DNA of 64,000 nt from Siphonodentalium dalli. Its lineage: Eukaryota; Mollusca; Scaphopoda; Gadilida; Siphonodentaliidae. This document shows positions 1-12,200 of the stretch, in pieces (position 1 is the stretch's first letter; every line of letters begins with the position of its first letter). Where the stretch lies: contig CP136066.1 of NCBI GenBank assembly GCA_032622095.1, positions 152,162,224 to 152,226,223 of the forward strand. Reading direction: 5' to 3'. The translations under genes and the position numbers were made by a program. The notes beneath the pieces are model-generated. The model searched no databases. It was given only the letters and a program-made list of their open reading frames with translations, and was not told the origin of the DNA.

Positions 1-370
1 GTTGTGTAAACAAAAGCAAAACACGTTACATAACCTGGCTTTTGTTTAGATCCGGATATGGTAATCATAAAGAACGTTATTTGTTACTGTTTTCCTGATA
101 TGGAAATAATAAAGAGCGTTTATATAATTTGTGTGTGGTTAACCAATAGAATTGGTTCCTGTTTACGTACACCATCGTACGTCTTGACTATAATATACTA
201 TTTACGCGCTAATTATGTTTGGCATATGAACAAAACTATATATATTTTAATATTCCTTCCGTTGATGGCGATTTGAACAAATATGAATATTTCTGCAACG
301 AACGCCGCCCGTGCCTTTAATTGTGCCTCGAGATCACTAATATTGTCAAAATTCCATTTCTGACTGAAAT
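1..370. other. No gene seen
   Basis: AT-rich intergenic sequence. The short ORFs here have no recognisable motif or splice context. The 5' signal-peptide exon of the downstream carboxypeptidase was looked for here and not found. Confidence 0.5.
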
Positions 371-455
371 AAATGCTCAATTTTTTTTCAAACACCACTT
401 TTGTATGGTTGGTGTTGAATCGTGTGGGCAGGATTACCGAAAACTCTTGCGGTGA
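371..455. repeat. Dispersed repeat, copy 1
   Basis: About 75 bases align, with substitutions, to 20745-20816 (shared core AAATGCTCAAT, then a TCAAA/TACCAC block, then AATCGTGT). The segment ends in CGAAAACTCTTGCGGTG. The reverse complement of that end occurs at about 20606, just before the second copy, so this looks like a short terminal-inverted-repeat element. The full boundaries of this copy are not resolved. Confidence 0.45.
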
Positions 456-792
456 AGCTTAAATTGCATGATTGGTCGAGTTTTTTTTTTTATCAGATAT
501 TGGTATAGTGATGTGCTCTATTTAGCAAATATTATATGCTAAACGTAGATGCGAAAGGCATATAGAACAGACCCTCCATTTCTGGTAAATATATGAGGAA
601 ATGCACTTATGCAGCCAACAATTTGTTATTGCGTGTCTACATGGCATCAAAACGTTCATTTCGATAGGAAGGACATCAACTTGCGAAGCGCCAATATTCG
701 GTTGAATTTGCTTTGCGGTTCCATTCCACGTTTTCGCGCATTCAAAATATAACTTATGTACTACGTGATTTGGGCTCATTATTAGACTTTAA

Positions 793-999
793 CCCTTTCA
801 GTGCCAAGTCCGATTTTTGTATCAACCCATATTTCCTTGATAATTTTTCAAATTTATTGATTATAATAATGTGATACAGTGATGGAAAGAGCTCTAAGAG
901 CTCTTTCCATCACTGTATCACATTATTATAATCAATAAATTTGAAAAATTATCAAGGAAATATGGGTTGATACAAAAATCGGACTTGGCACTGAAAGGA
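793..999. mobile_element. TTAA-flanked fold-back MITE (piggyBac-like)
   Basis: An almost perfect palindrome of 207 bp centred on GAGCTCTAAGAGCTC. It begins CCCTTTCAGTGCCAAGTCCG and ends in the complement, with TTAA at 789-792 and again at 1000-1003. A TTAA target duplication with a CCCTTT terminus is typical of piggyBac-type non-autonomous elements. It has no coding capacity. Related copies lie at 3101-3572, 26975-27229 and 49926-50160. Confidence 0.8.
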
Positions 1000-1223
1000 T
1001 TAAAGACATTATTCCGATAACACTAAATTTCTCTTAAATTGTTTATAGGCAAGGGGATAATCAAGTGCATTTTGTTTCACCTGACGGTGCTTTGTTTGAT
1101 TATTCCAGCAGTTTTACTCGAGGGATAAAAAAGTTTATGTAGTGTGCATGCTGCATGTTCGAATTGTTTGGAGAAATATAATAAATATAGCATGTATTCA
1201 CATAGTTTCTAGTTGATGAGTAT

Positions 1224-1625
1224 CACGCATTCAAAATGGCCGAGGCGATCACAAACGCGACCAGAAAAGAGGAAAAGGACAATAAACTACAATGTGATAT
1301 ATTACATAGTATTTTGGCAGCTACGAACATATGCTATACTATATTTCAAACAAGTTGATACCTCATTTGCCTCCAAACTCACAGTACTGTTGATTGCTCT
1401 AACATTCTGACCAAAGTTGTCAGACGTATGATTCTCCTTGATGTATGGACTTGTGTGTTCTACGAACCTCCGACTGGCAACTCTGGTCAGAATGTTATAG
1501 AAAAAGTATTTCCGAAAAATAAGGTATTAGCTTGTTGTTAAAATAAACTAACATATGTTCGTAACAGTCAAAATGCTGTTTTTTTTTTGTTGGTCAGTTT
1601 GCGTTTGCATATTTTGAATGCGTGG
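1224..1625. mobile_element. Possible TIR element with nested hairpin
   Basis: CACGCATTCAAAAT at 1224 is matched by its reverse complement ending at about 1625. A weaker inner match (AAACGCGACCAG against GTCAGTTTGCGTTTG) extends the terminal repeat. Inside it, 1400-1497 is a second hairpin with 20-bp arms (TAACATTCTGACC...GGTCAGAATGTTA), which may be a nested short MITE. No target duplication was recognised and no ORF is convincing. Confidence 0.4.
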
Positions 1626-2399
1626 GTGGTACTCACCAACCTCGAAACCACGTGACTACCTTATTGCGTGGGCACTAAACCCACCCACACAACTTCATGC
1701 AAGCCACGCTCAATTTGTTAAGTACTGGGGTGCATGTAAACTTTTAATTATCTGGGTTTCTGACCTATGCTCGGCAAAGATAGAGTCGTGTTAGACATAC
1801 ATCACCCTATATGTATTATGAATAAAATATGAGCCCACGTTTGGGTCTCAAATATCCATAATTTGCATTATGTGTACAAGTTTGCTTTCTATTTGTATGT
1901 TGGAGGTTTATTTGTGACGAATTAACATGTCTTGATCCATGTGAATGATTAATGATGACGGCACATGATAAGGAAGTCAGTTAGCATTTAATTGGTAAAC
2001 AAAAAAAATATAAAGGGGCGATTGTGTCATGTCGATGTAATTTACAAAGCCACGCATGTGTCTTTATTAAATGAAATAAGCTGGTGCAAAACGAAAGGTG
2101 TTCGGCGACTCGTCATTTGCTGTACTGTGTGTAAAGGTACACAATTCGATTCGATGGTCCCCATATAATCAGATTCCAACAACAATAACATTTCTTGAAA
2201 TGCCGCTTCATTTATCAGAATCGGTTAATTGCCAAAAACACAAAGATAATGCTAACCATTGTCAACTATAGTAAAAATTGGCCCAAAAGTTTTATATATC
2301 AACATTTTGTTCAACGCAATTTGGTATCGAGGGTATCTCTGTCGACATTGGTCGAATATTTGCCGGGCCGCAAATATTCCAGGTTGTGAAAATTTACAG
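1626..2399. other. No gene seen
   Basis: Intergenic AT-rich sequence without a supported ORF, splice pattern or repeat of known type. Confidence 0.45.
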
Positions 2400-3090
2400 A
2401 TTTCAAATATAGATATCTGATAACTCTGAGCTATGATGGGTGGGCTCATCGACTCTAATCAAATTATTTTTTACCCCCGAAGCCAGGGGGGGGGGGGGGG
2501 GGGGGGGTCGGAAAAAAATTTCAGGCACGTATGGCATTTTTTCCCTTTCGATCATTTTTTGTACCCACCCACCCCCACCGCCAATTTTTTTTCCGTTTTC
2601 GGCAGTTTTTTCCGACCATTTTTTGACACCCACCCCCCCCCCCCTTTTAACACTAAAACAGAGATTTGCGGGGGGAAATTCACTGTAAACAGCTGTATAT
2701 GAATTTCTGTGCATACTATTTATCATGGATGTTAAGATGGACATGTAAATAGGAATGAGTCATTTTGAGGTAATTCGGCCAAAAAAACATGGCTGCCAGC
2801 GGCCATCTTGGATTTCAAAATTTGCAGCAAAATACAACACGATAACTGCCTGCAGTCAGTTTACAGTTAGAATTACATTATTTCTCTCATTCAAAGTGGG
2901 TTTGAAGCCCAACTCATTGCCAAAACACTAAAAAACAAGCAGGATTTTTTTTGTTTTAGTTGCGGAAAAAATTGCTTGTTGGTGGCTTTGACCACCCACC
3001 CACCCCGGCATACGTGCCGGAATTTTTTTTTTCACCCCCCCCCTGCCGAAGCCAAAGAAATAGTAACTTAGGAGCGTTAATTCGGATTAT
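2400..3090. repeat. Dispersed repeat interrupted by a hAT-like MITE
   Basis: The flanks 2400-2484 and 3054-3090 together match 62885-62985, with shared landmarks GATATCTGAT, TACCCCCGAAGCC, GAAATAGTAA and TTAGGAGCG. The distal copy lacks the insert and therefore shows the empty site. Confidence 0.65.
2485..3045. mobile_element. hAT-like MITE with G-rich ends
   Basis: 561 bp. The terminal inverted repeats consist of a G or C homopolymer, then a poly-A or poly-T run, then GGCACGTATG on the left and CATACGTGCC on the right. CCGAAGCC lies on both sides (2477-2484 and 3046-3053), an 8-bp target duplication as expected for hAT elements. The related empty site near 62950 has one CCGAAGCC. The ORFs inside are translations of the poly-G and poly-A tracts and are not genes. 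Confidence 0.75.
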
Positions 3091-3100
3091 GCATATTTAA

Positions 3101-3572
3101 CCCTTTCAGTGCCAGGGGCCGATCTCATCGGCCCTAATTTACGGTCTGTAAAATCGGCCCTAAAAACATAAAAAACATAAAAATTGTTGTTGTTTTTTTT
3201 GTTTTTGGGTTGAATTGTTTTGGGTATGCTTAAGCATGCTATAGCGAATTTAAAAACAAACTGGATAAAACCTTAGGGGCATGTTATAACTCAAAACTAT
3301 CACCAAGTATTCATAGTAATAATTTTGATGCCCATGAAAAACGTAAGATTCCCTGGCACTAAAGCTACAAAATAAGTTTGTTAAAGAATATAAGAAAAAA
3401 TTATTAAAATTGTAAAAAATTGTAAAAAATAATAACAAATGATGAAAAATTGTTAGGCCAATGCATTCTCTTATATATGCGAGGCGACCTATGGTCGACT
3501 CGCATATATAAGAGAATGCATTGGCACAGGGTATATGGGTTGATACAAAAATCGGACCTGGCACTGAAAGGG
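3101..3572. mobile_element. TTAA-flanked MITE carrying the 67-bp hairpin
   Basis: It starts CCCTTTCAGTGCCAGGGGCC and ends in GGCACTGAAAGGG. TTAA is present at 3097-3100 and 3573-3576. An AT-rich middle of TTATT/TAAAAATTG runs is followed by the palindrome at 3458-3524. Non-autonomous and piggyBac-like by its target site. Confidence 0.75.
3458..3524. repeat. 67-bp hairpin, copy 1 of 7
   Basis: Near-perfect palindrome CCAATGCATTCTCTTATATA...ATTGG with a GTCGAC-containing centre. The same sequence occurs at 19935-19972 (centre deleted), 27022-27092, 27116-27184, 48948-49014, 49235-49301 and 49973-50039. Confidence 0.85.
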
Positions 3573-3576
3573 TTAA

Positions 3577-4641
3577 GAGCGCAACGTGGCTGTGCACTTG
3601 GATGCGCGATCTCAAAGTTTACACACACAAAAACAACATTGAAATAGTGTATTTGACACTGTCAAATTCAACTGTAATAGTTGAATTCGGGATGTGACAA
3701 CATTTTGTGAATTCTCTCGCTAGTATTCAAGCAGTAATAATCAAAGGGACCATAGGCAATTCCCAATTATAATTCCACTGTACCAGTAATGTTTACATAA
3801 ACATGGATTCGATATGCGAAATCTCGTTATTTGAGAGTTAATAGTAATGAAAATAAGAACAAATTCGTTCTATGTTGATGATAGTTGATTCACAAACTTT
3901 TTTATGCTTAGACACCCAACAGGAAGGTACCGCATAAATGTGTTTTCTGGATATTGTCTACATCCTACCCGGATTGTCCTTTATATCATTAAGGGTTGGA
4001 CTTATTGCGGTACCTATTTCTTTATGGCTCTGCTTGGTTTGTTGAACAGATTACCCTTAACACAGTGTATCGTTTTCAAATGGACTCTCAGGCATGGGCA
4101 CTGAGAGCCGTGTATTTAATTTATATTAATGTATATCATTAATAAATAAACAAATTTGTATACAATTAGAAATGAAACACTTATATTATATGGGTAATAT
4201 TGAGAAACAAAGGTGAGGGCTTTAACAGGCCCAACAGAGATAACCGAGGTTGAAGATGGTGGGGAAACCAACAGCTGAAACTACAAATTTTGAGAACTGG
4301 AGACCTGGGCTGAGAAAAAGTTTAGAAAGACCCTGACTCCAGAAAAAAAGGGGAGGGTGGGTGGGAAAAAAACAAACACGTGTTTCAAAATAAGGGAAGT
4401 CTAAAGGGTTGAATAAAATGTCAAGTTTAAAAAATGTTGTTCCCGCAGGATAAACCCGACTTCCCTCTTCAAGAGTCTCTACGCAAAATATCGAATGAGG
4501 AATAATTCATTTTGTCATCCAGTTAAGACTATTTCTATAACTCCCGTTCTGATTGGCCCTCAGCGTACCGGCCTTAATTACGACGGCCTTGACCTTGCCC
4601 CTACTGTTGTTTACCTCAAAATACGACACATTTAATTATGG
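3577..4641. other. No gene seen
   Basis: Intergenic. A small inverted repeat (GGTACCGCATAA near 3927 against TTATTGCGGTACC near 4003) is visible. A hydrophobic ORF from about 4553 lacks an ATG and runs into the adjacent MITE, so it is not accepted as a signal-peptide exon. Confidence 0.45.
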
Positions 4642-4649
4642 TTTGGAGT

Positions 4650-5608
4650 CAGGGATGTGGCTAGAGGGTCTCTGTTGTGGGGGGGGGGGTGTCCACCTTG
4701 GGAAATTCCAATTGCACCTCCCCCCCTTGAATCAGAATCACAGACCAAACACAAGTTTTGCATAATTCCATTTGCACCCCTTGCACATCAGTTCTCAGGC
4801 CTAATATCCTATGTATTAGAAAATTCAGATACTTTAACCTGAGAATTGCATAAATCCTAACAACTAGTAGCCTACTCCAGACAAATGCACACGGCTACGG
4901 GTAAGAGACCAGGACATTGTGTCCGTCCATGTTTGTTCAGCCCGGTGTGAGAAAATTTGGAAAACTATACAAAGAAAATCGCAAATCCTAGCATCTAGTC
5001 TGGCCTCAACTGAAGCTTCCCTAGTGTTGGAAATTTCAAACCTCATACTCCCTCTTAGGTTGGAAAATTCTCCAACTGATGACCTTGGAAAATTCTCCAA
5101 CTGATGACCATTTCAGTCCACAAGTTTGACCGAATGTACTAAACTATTGTTTTGTTAAACTAATTAGCAGTTTTGTATTGGTCATGGGGGAGGGACAGTG
5201 ACACACCGGGCCGACCATGGTTCGGCCCGGTGTTCGAAAATTTTGAAATCTGAACAAGAAAATCGCAAAATCCTAGCATAGACTAGCCTCAAGTCTTCTT
5301 AGAGTTGGAAATTTCAAACCTGACACCCCCCCCCCCACTTAGGTTGGAAAATTTCCAAATGATGACAATTCCAATGACAATGTTGACCAAATGTATGACA
5401 ATATTGTTTTCTTAAATTTAGTAGCAGTTTTGACTAGCCACGGGGGAGGACCAGGACACAAGCTTTCCAAGTGTTGGAAATTTCCAACCTGTCACCCCCC
5501 TAAGGTTGGAACATTTCCAACTGATGACCATTCCAACTAATGTTTTGGCAGGTATGAAATTTCCAACTGTTGAACATTTTGACCAAAGTTGGGGTAGCCA
5601 CATCCCTG
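4650..5608. mobile_element. hAT-like MITE, CAGGGATGTGGC family
   Basis: 959 bp. Terminal inverted repeat CAGGGATGTGGCTA on the left, complement TAGCCACATCCCTG on the right. TTTGGAGT at 4642-4649 is repeated exactly at 5609-5616, giving an 8-bp target duplication typical of hAT elements. The interior holds repeated GTTGGAAATTTCCAAC palindromes and CACCGGGCCGACC stem-loops. Another copy in the opposite orientation is at 52365-53381, and pieces are at 37148-38117 and 60190-61477. Confidence 0.85.
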
Positions 5609-5616
5609 TTTGGAGT

Positions 5617-6112
5617 CTTTGCATAAAGCTAGCTATGGTGCCTTGCCCAAAGCTGTGTATATGAAATATATGCTGACTCCCCTGATTTTTGTTCAATGAA
5701 ATATCTTTGTATCGTTGTAAATGTATATACTTTTTATTTGTTTGTTATTAAGTGAAGTCTATTGGTGTCATGATCACCGCCTCGTAAAAATGCCTCAACA
5801 ATGAAACATTCTCAATGTCATGAAAATACATATATATGTGTTCATTGTTTTTTCTCACCTTTCTTTAATTCATCATTTCATTAATCTTCTCAACATGCTT
5901 TTTCTTTATTCCTCTTACTAAATCGTGTCTTCCACTTCTCACTGACTACGTGTACAGTGTTCTGTTCTGAGGCGATGACGTGTTGCCAAATCATCTTCAC
6001 CCCTCCCAGTCTCTATATACATACCAGTGTCATGTTTCATAATATTATTTTTGGGGAAGAAATAAACAATGTTTAAACCAATTCAGGATGTGAATGACTT
6101 GTGTAATTACAG
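5617..6112. other. Sequence upstream of the first visible carboxypeptidase exon
   Basis: Ends in a splice acceptor (TGTAATTACAG) at 6112. The missing 5' exon or exons should encode the signal peptide and about 40 propeptide residues. None was recognised here or further upstream, and no promoter could be assigned. Confidence 0.5.
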
Positions 6113-6249
6113 CTTGATGTTTGGCAGACGCCTAAACATCTGAACAGCACCTTCCACATCAGAACTGATCCGGTCCTGTATAACATTTTTGTGCAGTTCC
6201 TGGACAAATTGGGCCTTCCATTCGACGTTATTATCAACGATGTTCAGAA
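6113..6249 (+). CDS. Carboxypeptidase exon a: propeptide
   Basis: Encodes LDVWQTPKHLNSTFHIRTDP followed by the FVQFLDKLGLPFDVIINDVQ stretch. This matches the activation-peptide fold of procarboxypeptidases (LDFW... and ...IEDVQ). It is bounded by an acceptor TTACAG and a donor GTAAGT, and ends in phase 2. Confidence 0.88.
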
Positions 6250-9200
6250 GTAAGTAGCCTAACATAGCATATTATGTACTTGTTCGTGTGCGTGAAACTG
6301 ATAAGTTAGTATCCAGGCGCTACGGCAACTGAAGGAATGTAACATTCTACTAACATCGCCGAAAATTTGAAGCAAATCGAGCGTACCACTCCATAGAAAA
6401 CATTGTTAGAACTACGCTCAATTGTAATATATACTACTCGATTCGGGACGCATCTATCGACGATAAACTAACGAAAACGATTTCGCCATCGAGAGCACTG
6501 CATTTAATTCATATATAAGAATGACGATGTGTGTTGTCAAGTTGGATATACTACTTCGAACAAGATTATTCTCCATTTCTATTTGATCACCATAGCGGAG
6601 TGTTTCACATCACTTTAAAAATGCGCTGTCAGATTTGACGCCATTTCACCACAATCTGGAAATTCTAAGCAAACTATAATCAACAAATAGTTGGAACAAT
6701 TACTTTTTCACTAACAGATGATTAACATAGAGTGGTTTACAAATCAAATAAATACCCATCTAGCGTAAGTATATGTCAAAATGTCTGAACTTATGAATTC
6801 TTTATGAATATGCTGATATTTTTTTTTTTGGAAACAGCTTGAGTTGTAGTGTTCCGGCTGGGGTGATTTTTTTTAAAAAGCCGTAATTATATACGTGCAA
6901 GGGGAACGCTTGTGTATATTTAATATTTAGTGGTGGACACACAAAAATAAGGTCCGACTAGCTATGTGCCTGTATGCAATCCTATACTTTCCTACATGTA
7001 AATTTCTTGTCAGTTATGAGTAAATTATTTCAGGTTGACATGCATGCCAGTGTACTAACCTAACCTAACCTTAATTTGACGAAAACATACACCATTTATT
7101 CAAAACATCATGGCGTGTCTCATATTAGAATGATAATGTTATTTAAAAGGTTTATTCATGACTATTTCGCATGCATCTAATCACCGCTTCTGTCTGATCA
7201 AGCTATATATTTTGTGAGTTATCTGTGGTACTATCGATGTCAACCGCCTGGCCACCATCAGTCTCAACATTACAGCTTTATTTTCATGGAGCAATAAGCA
7301 AAGTAACTATTGAATATTTGAACTATATTTCAATTCAGTGTTCATTGAAAGACAGGGAAATAATGTTCCTACCACAAAATGATGATACTTATTAAGTTAA
7401 TGTGTGACATAACATATGCAGTTGTGGTCAAAATGACACTTTGTCTCGAAACTTCTGGTTTAATGGTATTGATGGGTCAAATGGAACGATTTAAGTTGAT
7501 GAAAGAATCATGCCAGCAGCACACTATGTAAATACACGCATGTATATATTACCACATTATAACTCATATATGACCTGTATTCTATAGGAACTTGGTTACA
7601 ACTATGCATATATCATTCTCATTGCAACATAGAACTATCTGCAGTTTCTCGTTGGCTGTTTAAAAATATTATCCATCAATAAAACTATTTAGAGCATCAA
7701 CCATGACTGTCAGGGGAACTTACTCATTTAACGTAATTTTGCCAGCTGCACACGTGTGTGAATTTAGCCTTATGACATAATTTATTTATTTTCAGAGTGA
7801 TTGATCAAGTGGATGGTCAGGGAAGCAGAACCAGGAGGCAGAGTACTTCACACTTCGATCTGAATTCATACCACTCTTACCAAGGGGTGTGTATATAACT
7901 GCATTGCACATATTTTATTTTATTTTGTTGAGAATGCTTGGTCATTTAATAATATATGAACCATAATACTTAAATATGGTACACTCTTCGTGTAATCATA
8001 CAGTGCACCACACACCGCTGATATGTTTTCTTTCTAGTGCATTTAAAATCGAATAAGTGCATCATGTATATATCATGTTTCATCAAATTTGTTAAGGGCT
8101 CCTGTTCAGTCCACGCAATGGCACGCATCGTTTATGTCTACTGAGAAAATCTGCGTATTCTTACTAGAATTTATAATGGTCAGCAACCAATTTCACCACA
8201 TAATATAAAATTGGGCGTACTGCTCTTCGTGTTAGTGAGAAGTTTTCTGTATTTTTCCAACTTTCGAGACACCATTCTTCGCATGATCGCATCATTATAA
8301 TACAATCGGATGAATCATATAGTCAAACAGTTTCAGTGCATTATCTATACTGATAATCGTCATATTTTAACTTTCCACAATAGTTAGTACATTACCTTCG
8401 TGGCGCTATCTCGAATGTTTTTTAAGGCGCGGCAAAATCTCCCATTTTAAAGACATATTATGGACTTGTTTGAGAGCGTGGAACTGATAAGTTAGTATTC
8501 GCGCGTTATGCCAAACTGGGGAATGTAGCATTCCACTAACATCGTCGAAAATTGAAAAGAATTAACCATACCACTCCATAGAAAACATCGTCTGAACTAC
8601 GCTCAAATGTAAATATTTACATCTCGATTCGGGACGAAACTTTCGACGATAAACTAACACAACTAGTTTCGCCATCGAGAGTCATTGCATTTAATTAATA
8701 TATACGAATGACGGTGTGTGATGTCAATTTGAATTAATATTTGTTAAAATAACAACTTTGAGCAAAAGTGTTCTCAATTTATAATTGATAATCCTACCGG
8801 AGTGTTTCACATCACTTGGCTTTTTCTCACTCGCTCGGATTAGCAAAACACCGTGAAAATGACAATTTTAGAAAAAATAACGGCGCTTTGTCTTAACTTG
8901 ATTATTTTGATGTACCAGCACCGTAGCTATTCAGGGCTGATGTAGTCCGCATTCGTCAATCATATATACGATGTTATTCACTATCAGATTTCAGACTACC
9001 TCAAGTACGTGGTTGCTCATTCAACTGCTCATGTCGCACACGTCAGTCTCGGAATGACGTCAGAGGGTCGTCAGCTCGAGTTACTAAAGGTTAGTGAGCC
9101 TATATTTATGTGTAAAATGTGTGTGGGAATTTATTCTCATGTCTTTACGATAGCCACATGCGCTCCTCGATTCAAATTAGTCAATGTGGTCATGAACCTA

Positions 9201-12200
9201 TAACCACATTGACCGTCATTTCTGTATGTAGAATGCGGTCCTACTAAAACCCGACTGCACCCGACCGGACCGCCCCAGGGGTCCGAGCGAGATGGGCTTT
9301 GCACTATCGTGTAAAATGGACCTGAATGTACTAAAGTTCCAATCCCCAAGTCGATAGCTCGAGCGGACACGGCACTGTTAACCTCTACCTTGCGGCCGTT
9401 TCTGCCATGCAGGTACGGGAAATCCAAAAATGCGCTGACCGCACCTCCCATGGATGCCTGACCACGGAAATGCACATTATATCATGAAGTGAATACCCAT
9501 AGGCATCCATGTGCGATCGGATAAGTCGCTAGCTGCAGCGGAAGTGAATAAATTAACCCATACGCTGCTGCCGAATTCGCTATGAATGTACGCAAAAACG
9601 CAGAAATTAACACCCGCCGACCGCACCGCCTCCAGGGGTCCGAGCGTGATGGATTTGCACTATCGTGTAGAATGGACCTGAATGTACTAAAGTTCCAAAT
9701 CCACAAGTCGATACCTCGAGCGGACACGGCACTGTTAACCCCTAACTTCCGGCCGTTTCTGCCAGGTACGGGAAATCCAAACATGCGCCGACCGCACCTC
9801 CCCTGGCTGCCTGACCACGGAAATGGACATTATATCATAAAGTTAATACCCATATGCATCCATATGCGATCGGACAAGTCGCCAGCTGTAGCGGAAATGA
9901 ATAAATTAACCCATACGCTGCTGCTGTATTAGCTATGAATATACGCAAAAACGCCGAAATTAACACCCGCCGACCGCACCAACGTCAGGGGTCCGAGTGT
10001 GATGGGATTTGCACTATCGTGTAGAATGGACACGAATGTACCAAAGTTCCAATCCCCAAGTCGAAACTCGAGCGGACACGACACTGTTAACCCCTAACTT
10101 GCGGCCGTTTCCACCGGGTACGCAAAATCAGGCAGCCATTTTTGGATTTCCCTTACCTGGCAGAAACGGCCCAATTTGCAAGTTAGGGGTTAACAGTGCC
10201 GTGTCTGCTCGAGCTATCGACTTGGGGATTGGAACTTTGGTGCATTCGGGTCCATTCTACACGATAGTGTAAATCCCATCTCGCTCGGACCGCTGGGGGC
10301 GGTGCGGTCGGCGGGTGTTAATTTTTGCGTTTTTGCGTACATTCATAGCGAATTCGGCAGCAGCGTATGGGTTAATTTATTCACTTCCGCTGCAGCTAGC
10401 GACTTGTCCGATCGTACATGGATGCATATGGGTATTCACTTCATGATATAATGTCCATTTCCGTGGTCAGGCAGCCAGGGGAGGTGCGGTCGGTGCCTTT
10501 TTGGATTTATCGTTCCTGGCAGAAACGGCCGCAAGTTAGGGGTTAACAGTACCGTGTCCGCTCGAGCTATCGACTTGGGGATTGGAATTTTGGTACATTC
10601 AGGTCCATTCTACACCATAGTGCAACCCCATCACGCTCGGACCCCTGAGGTTGGTGCGGTCGGCGGGTGATTATTTCGGCGTTTTTGCGTACATTCATAG
10701 CGAATTCGGCAGCAGCGTATGGATTAATTTATTCACTTCCACTGCAGCTAGCGACCTGTCCGATCGCACATGGATGCCTGGGTATTCACTTCATGATATA
10801 ATGTGCATTTTCGTGGTCAGGCAGCCAGGGGAGGTGCTGTCGGCGCATTTTTGGATTTACCGTTCCTGGCAGTAACGGCCGCAAGTTAGGGGTTAACAGT
10901 GCCGAGCTATCGACTTGGGGATTGGGAGTTTAGTACATTCAGGTCCATTCTACACGATAGTGCAAACCCCATCTCGCTCGGACCACTGGGGGCGGTCCGG
11001 TCGGGTGCGGTCGGGTGCAGTCGGGTTTTAGTAGGACCCGTAGAATGTATGTAATTTACATATAGTTAGAGCCATCATTGATACCATTAATCATCTCCGT
11101 GAGAGCGCGATTGATCGTCCATATATAGTCGAGATCAGTGAGTAGTTATAAGTCAGTTAAAGCTGACTGCTGACAGTCATAAACAGGTCTCATCTTATAC
11201 ATGTATATGCGGACACAGACTCAATAACGTTTGTAATCTGACATTCTCTTTATGTATGAGAACCAGAGGCGTCATTTGAACATGGGGTGTTGGTGAGACA
11301 ATGATTGATAGAGGAAACGTTTAATGCCGGAAGAAAATGTATATGTATATGTCAGATATCACCATCGTCGTCGTTCTCATCGAAACCGGTTGTTTTCACG
11401 CGGTTGCTATATGAATACATGATCGCGATGAATAGCACCAACGACGGCTCTATTCGTCTCAGACGAACCCTCAAAGGCCCACTTAATTTTCGAGTCACCG
11501 ATTATTTATGACATAAAATATGATTAAAATACTATAATTCATCACCATTTGGAATGTCTGTGCATGTCTCAGAAGGGGCCCATAGAGTAATAGAAAATAG
11601 CTGAAATCATAGAAATATTCCCCATCCCGTCTCGCTCCCTGAATGCAACAGATTTCATATCAAGATATAGAGTTATTCACCTTCCATTGAAAATAGTAGA
11701 CTTTGCAGCACCTTCCAGATGAAACTTAAGCAGTGAAAACACGCCGGTACCTCAACAAAAACAGAAGAGTTTATTACACCGGATAAGTTGATAATACAAT
11801 GTGTTGGAGCTTCTTCTTTCGAATGGTATATAATATGGCATATATTTTATATAATGTGATCTTGGGGTTCGAAACTCAAGAGGGCCTTTAAACAGCCAAA
11901 TTAGATCCGATTCTATATAATATTGTATTGGAAAATCATCAAGAATGGTATTATTATTGGCATGGATAATTGATTTGGTATCAGCCATTCGTGTGCAGCG
12001 AAATTTATTTTCAATATCCCTAACCGTTCTGAAATGAATACTCCCATCATGTTATAAAAGAAAGCATTGTAATTGTTTATTACTCATCTGGAGGGGTGCT
12101 TAGAAACTATGCGCAGATAACAGACAGAAGAACTGATAATGCAAGAGCAGAAGAAGTCATATCTGTTGGTGGGGAAATAAGATAATAAGTTCATCAAATG

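Noticed and set aside
2403-2744. Gly-rich and Pro-rich ORFs on both strands
   Set aside because: They read through poly-G and poly-C tracts at the ends of a MITE. The frames are arbitrary.
4553-4765. Hydrophobic ORF as the missing signal-peptide exon of the carboxypeptidase
   Set aside because: It has no ATG, no downstream donor in a sensible phase and no propeptide sequence, and it runs into a MITE.
7050-7075. CCTAACCTAACC telomere-like run
   Set aside because: Only about three units, within an intron. Not meaningful alone.
9137-10875. Several overlapping ORFs of 74-116 residues
   Set aside because: They lie in the arms of the fold-back element, appear as inverted or shifted versions of each other and contain no domain.
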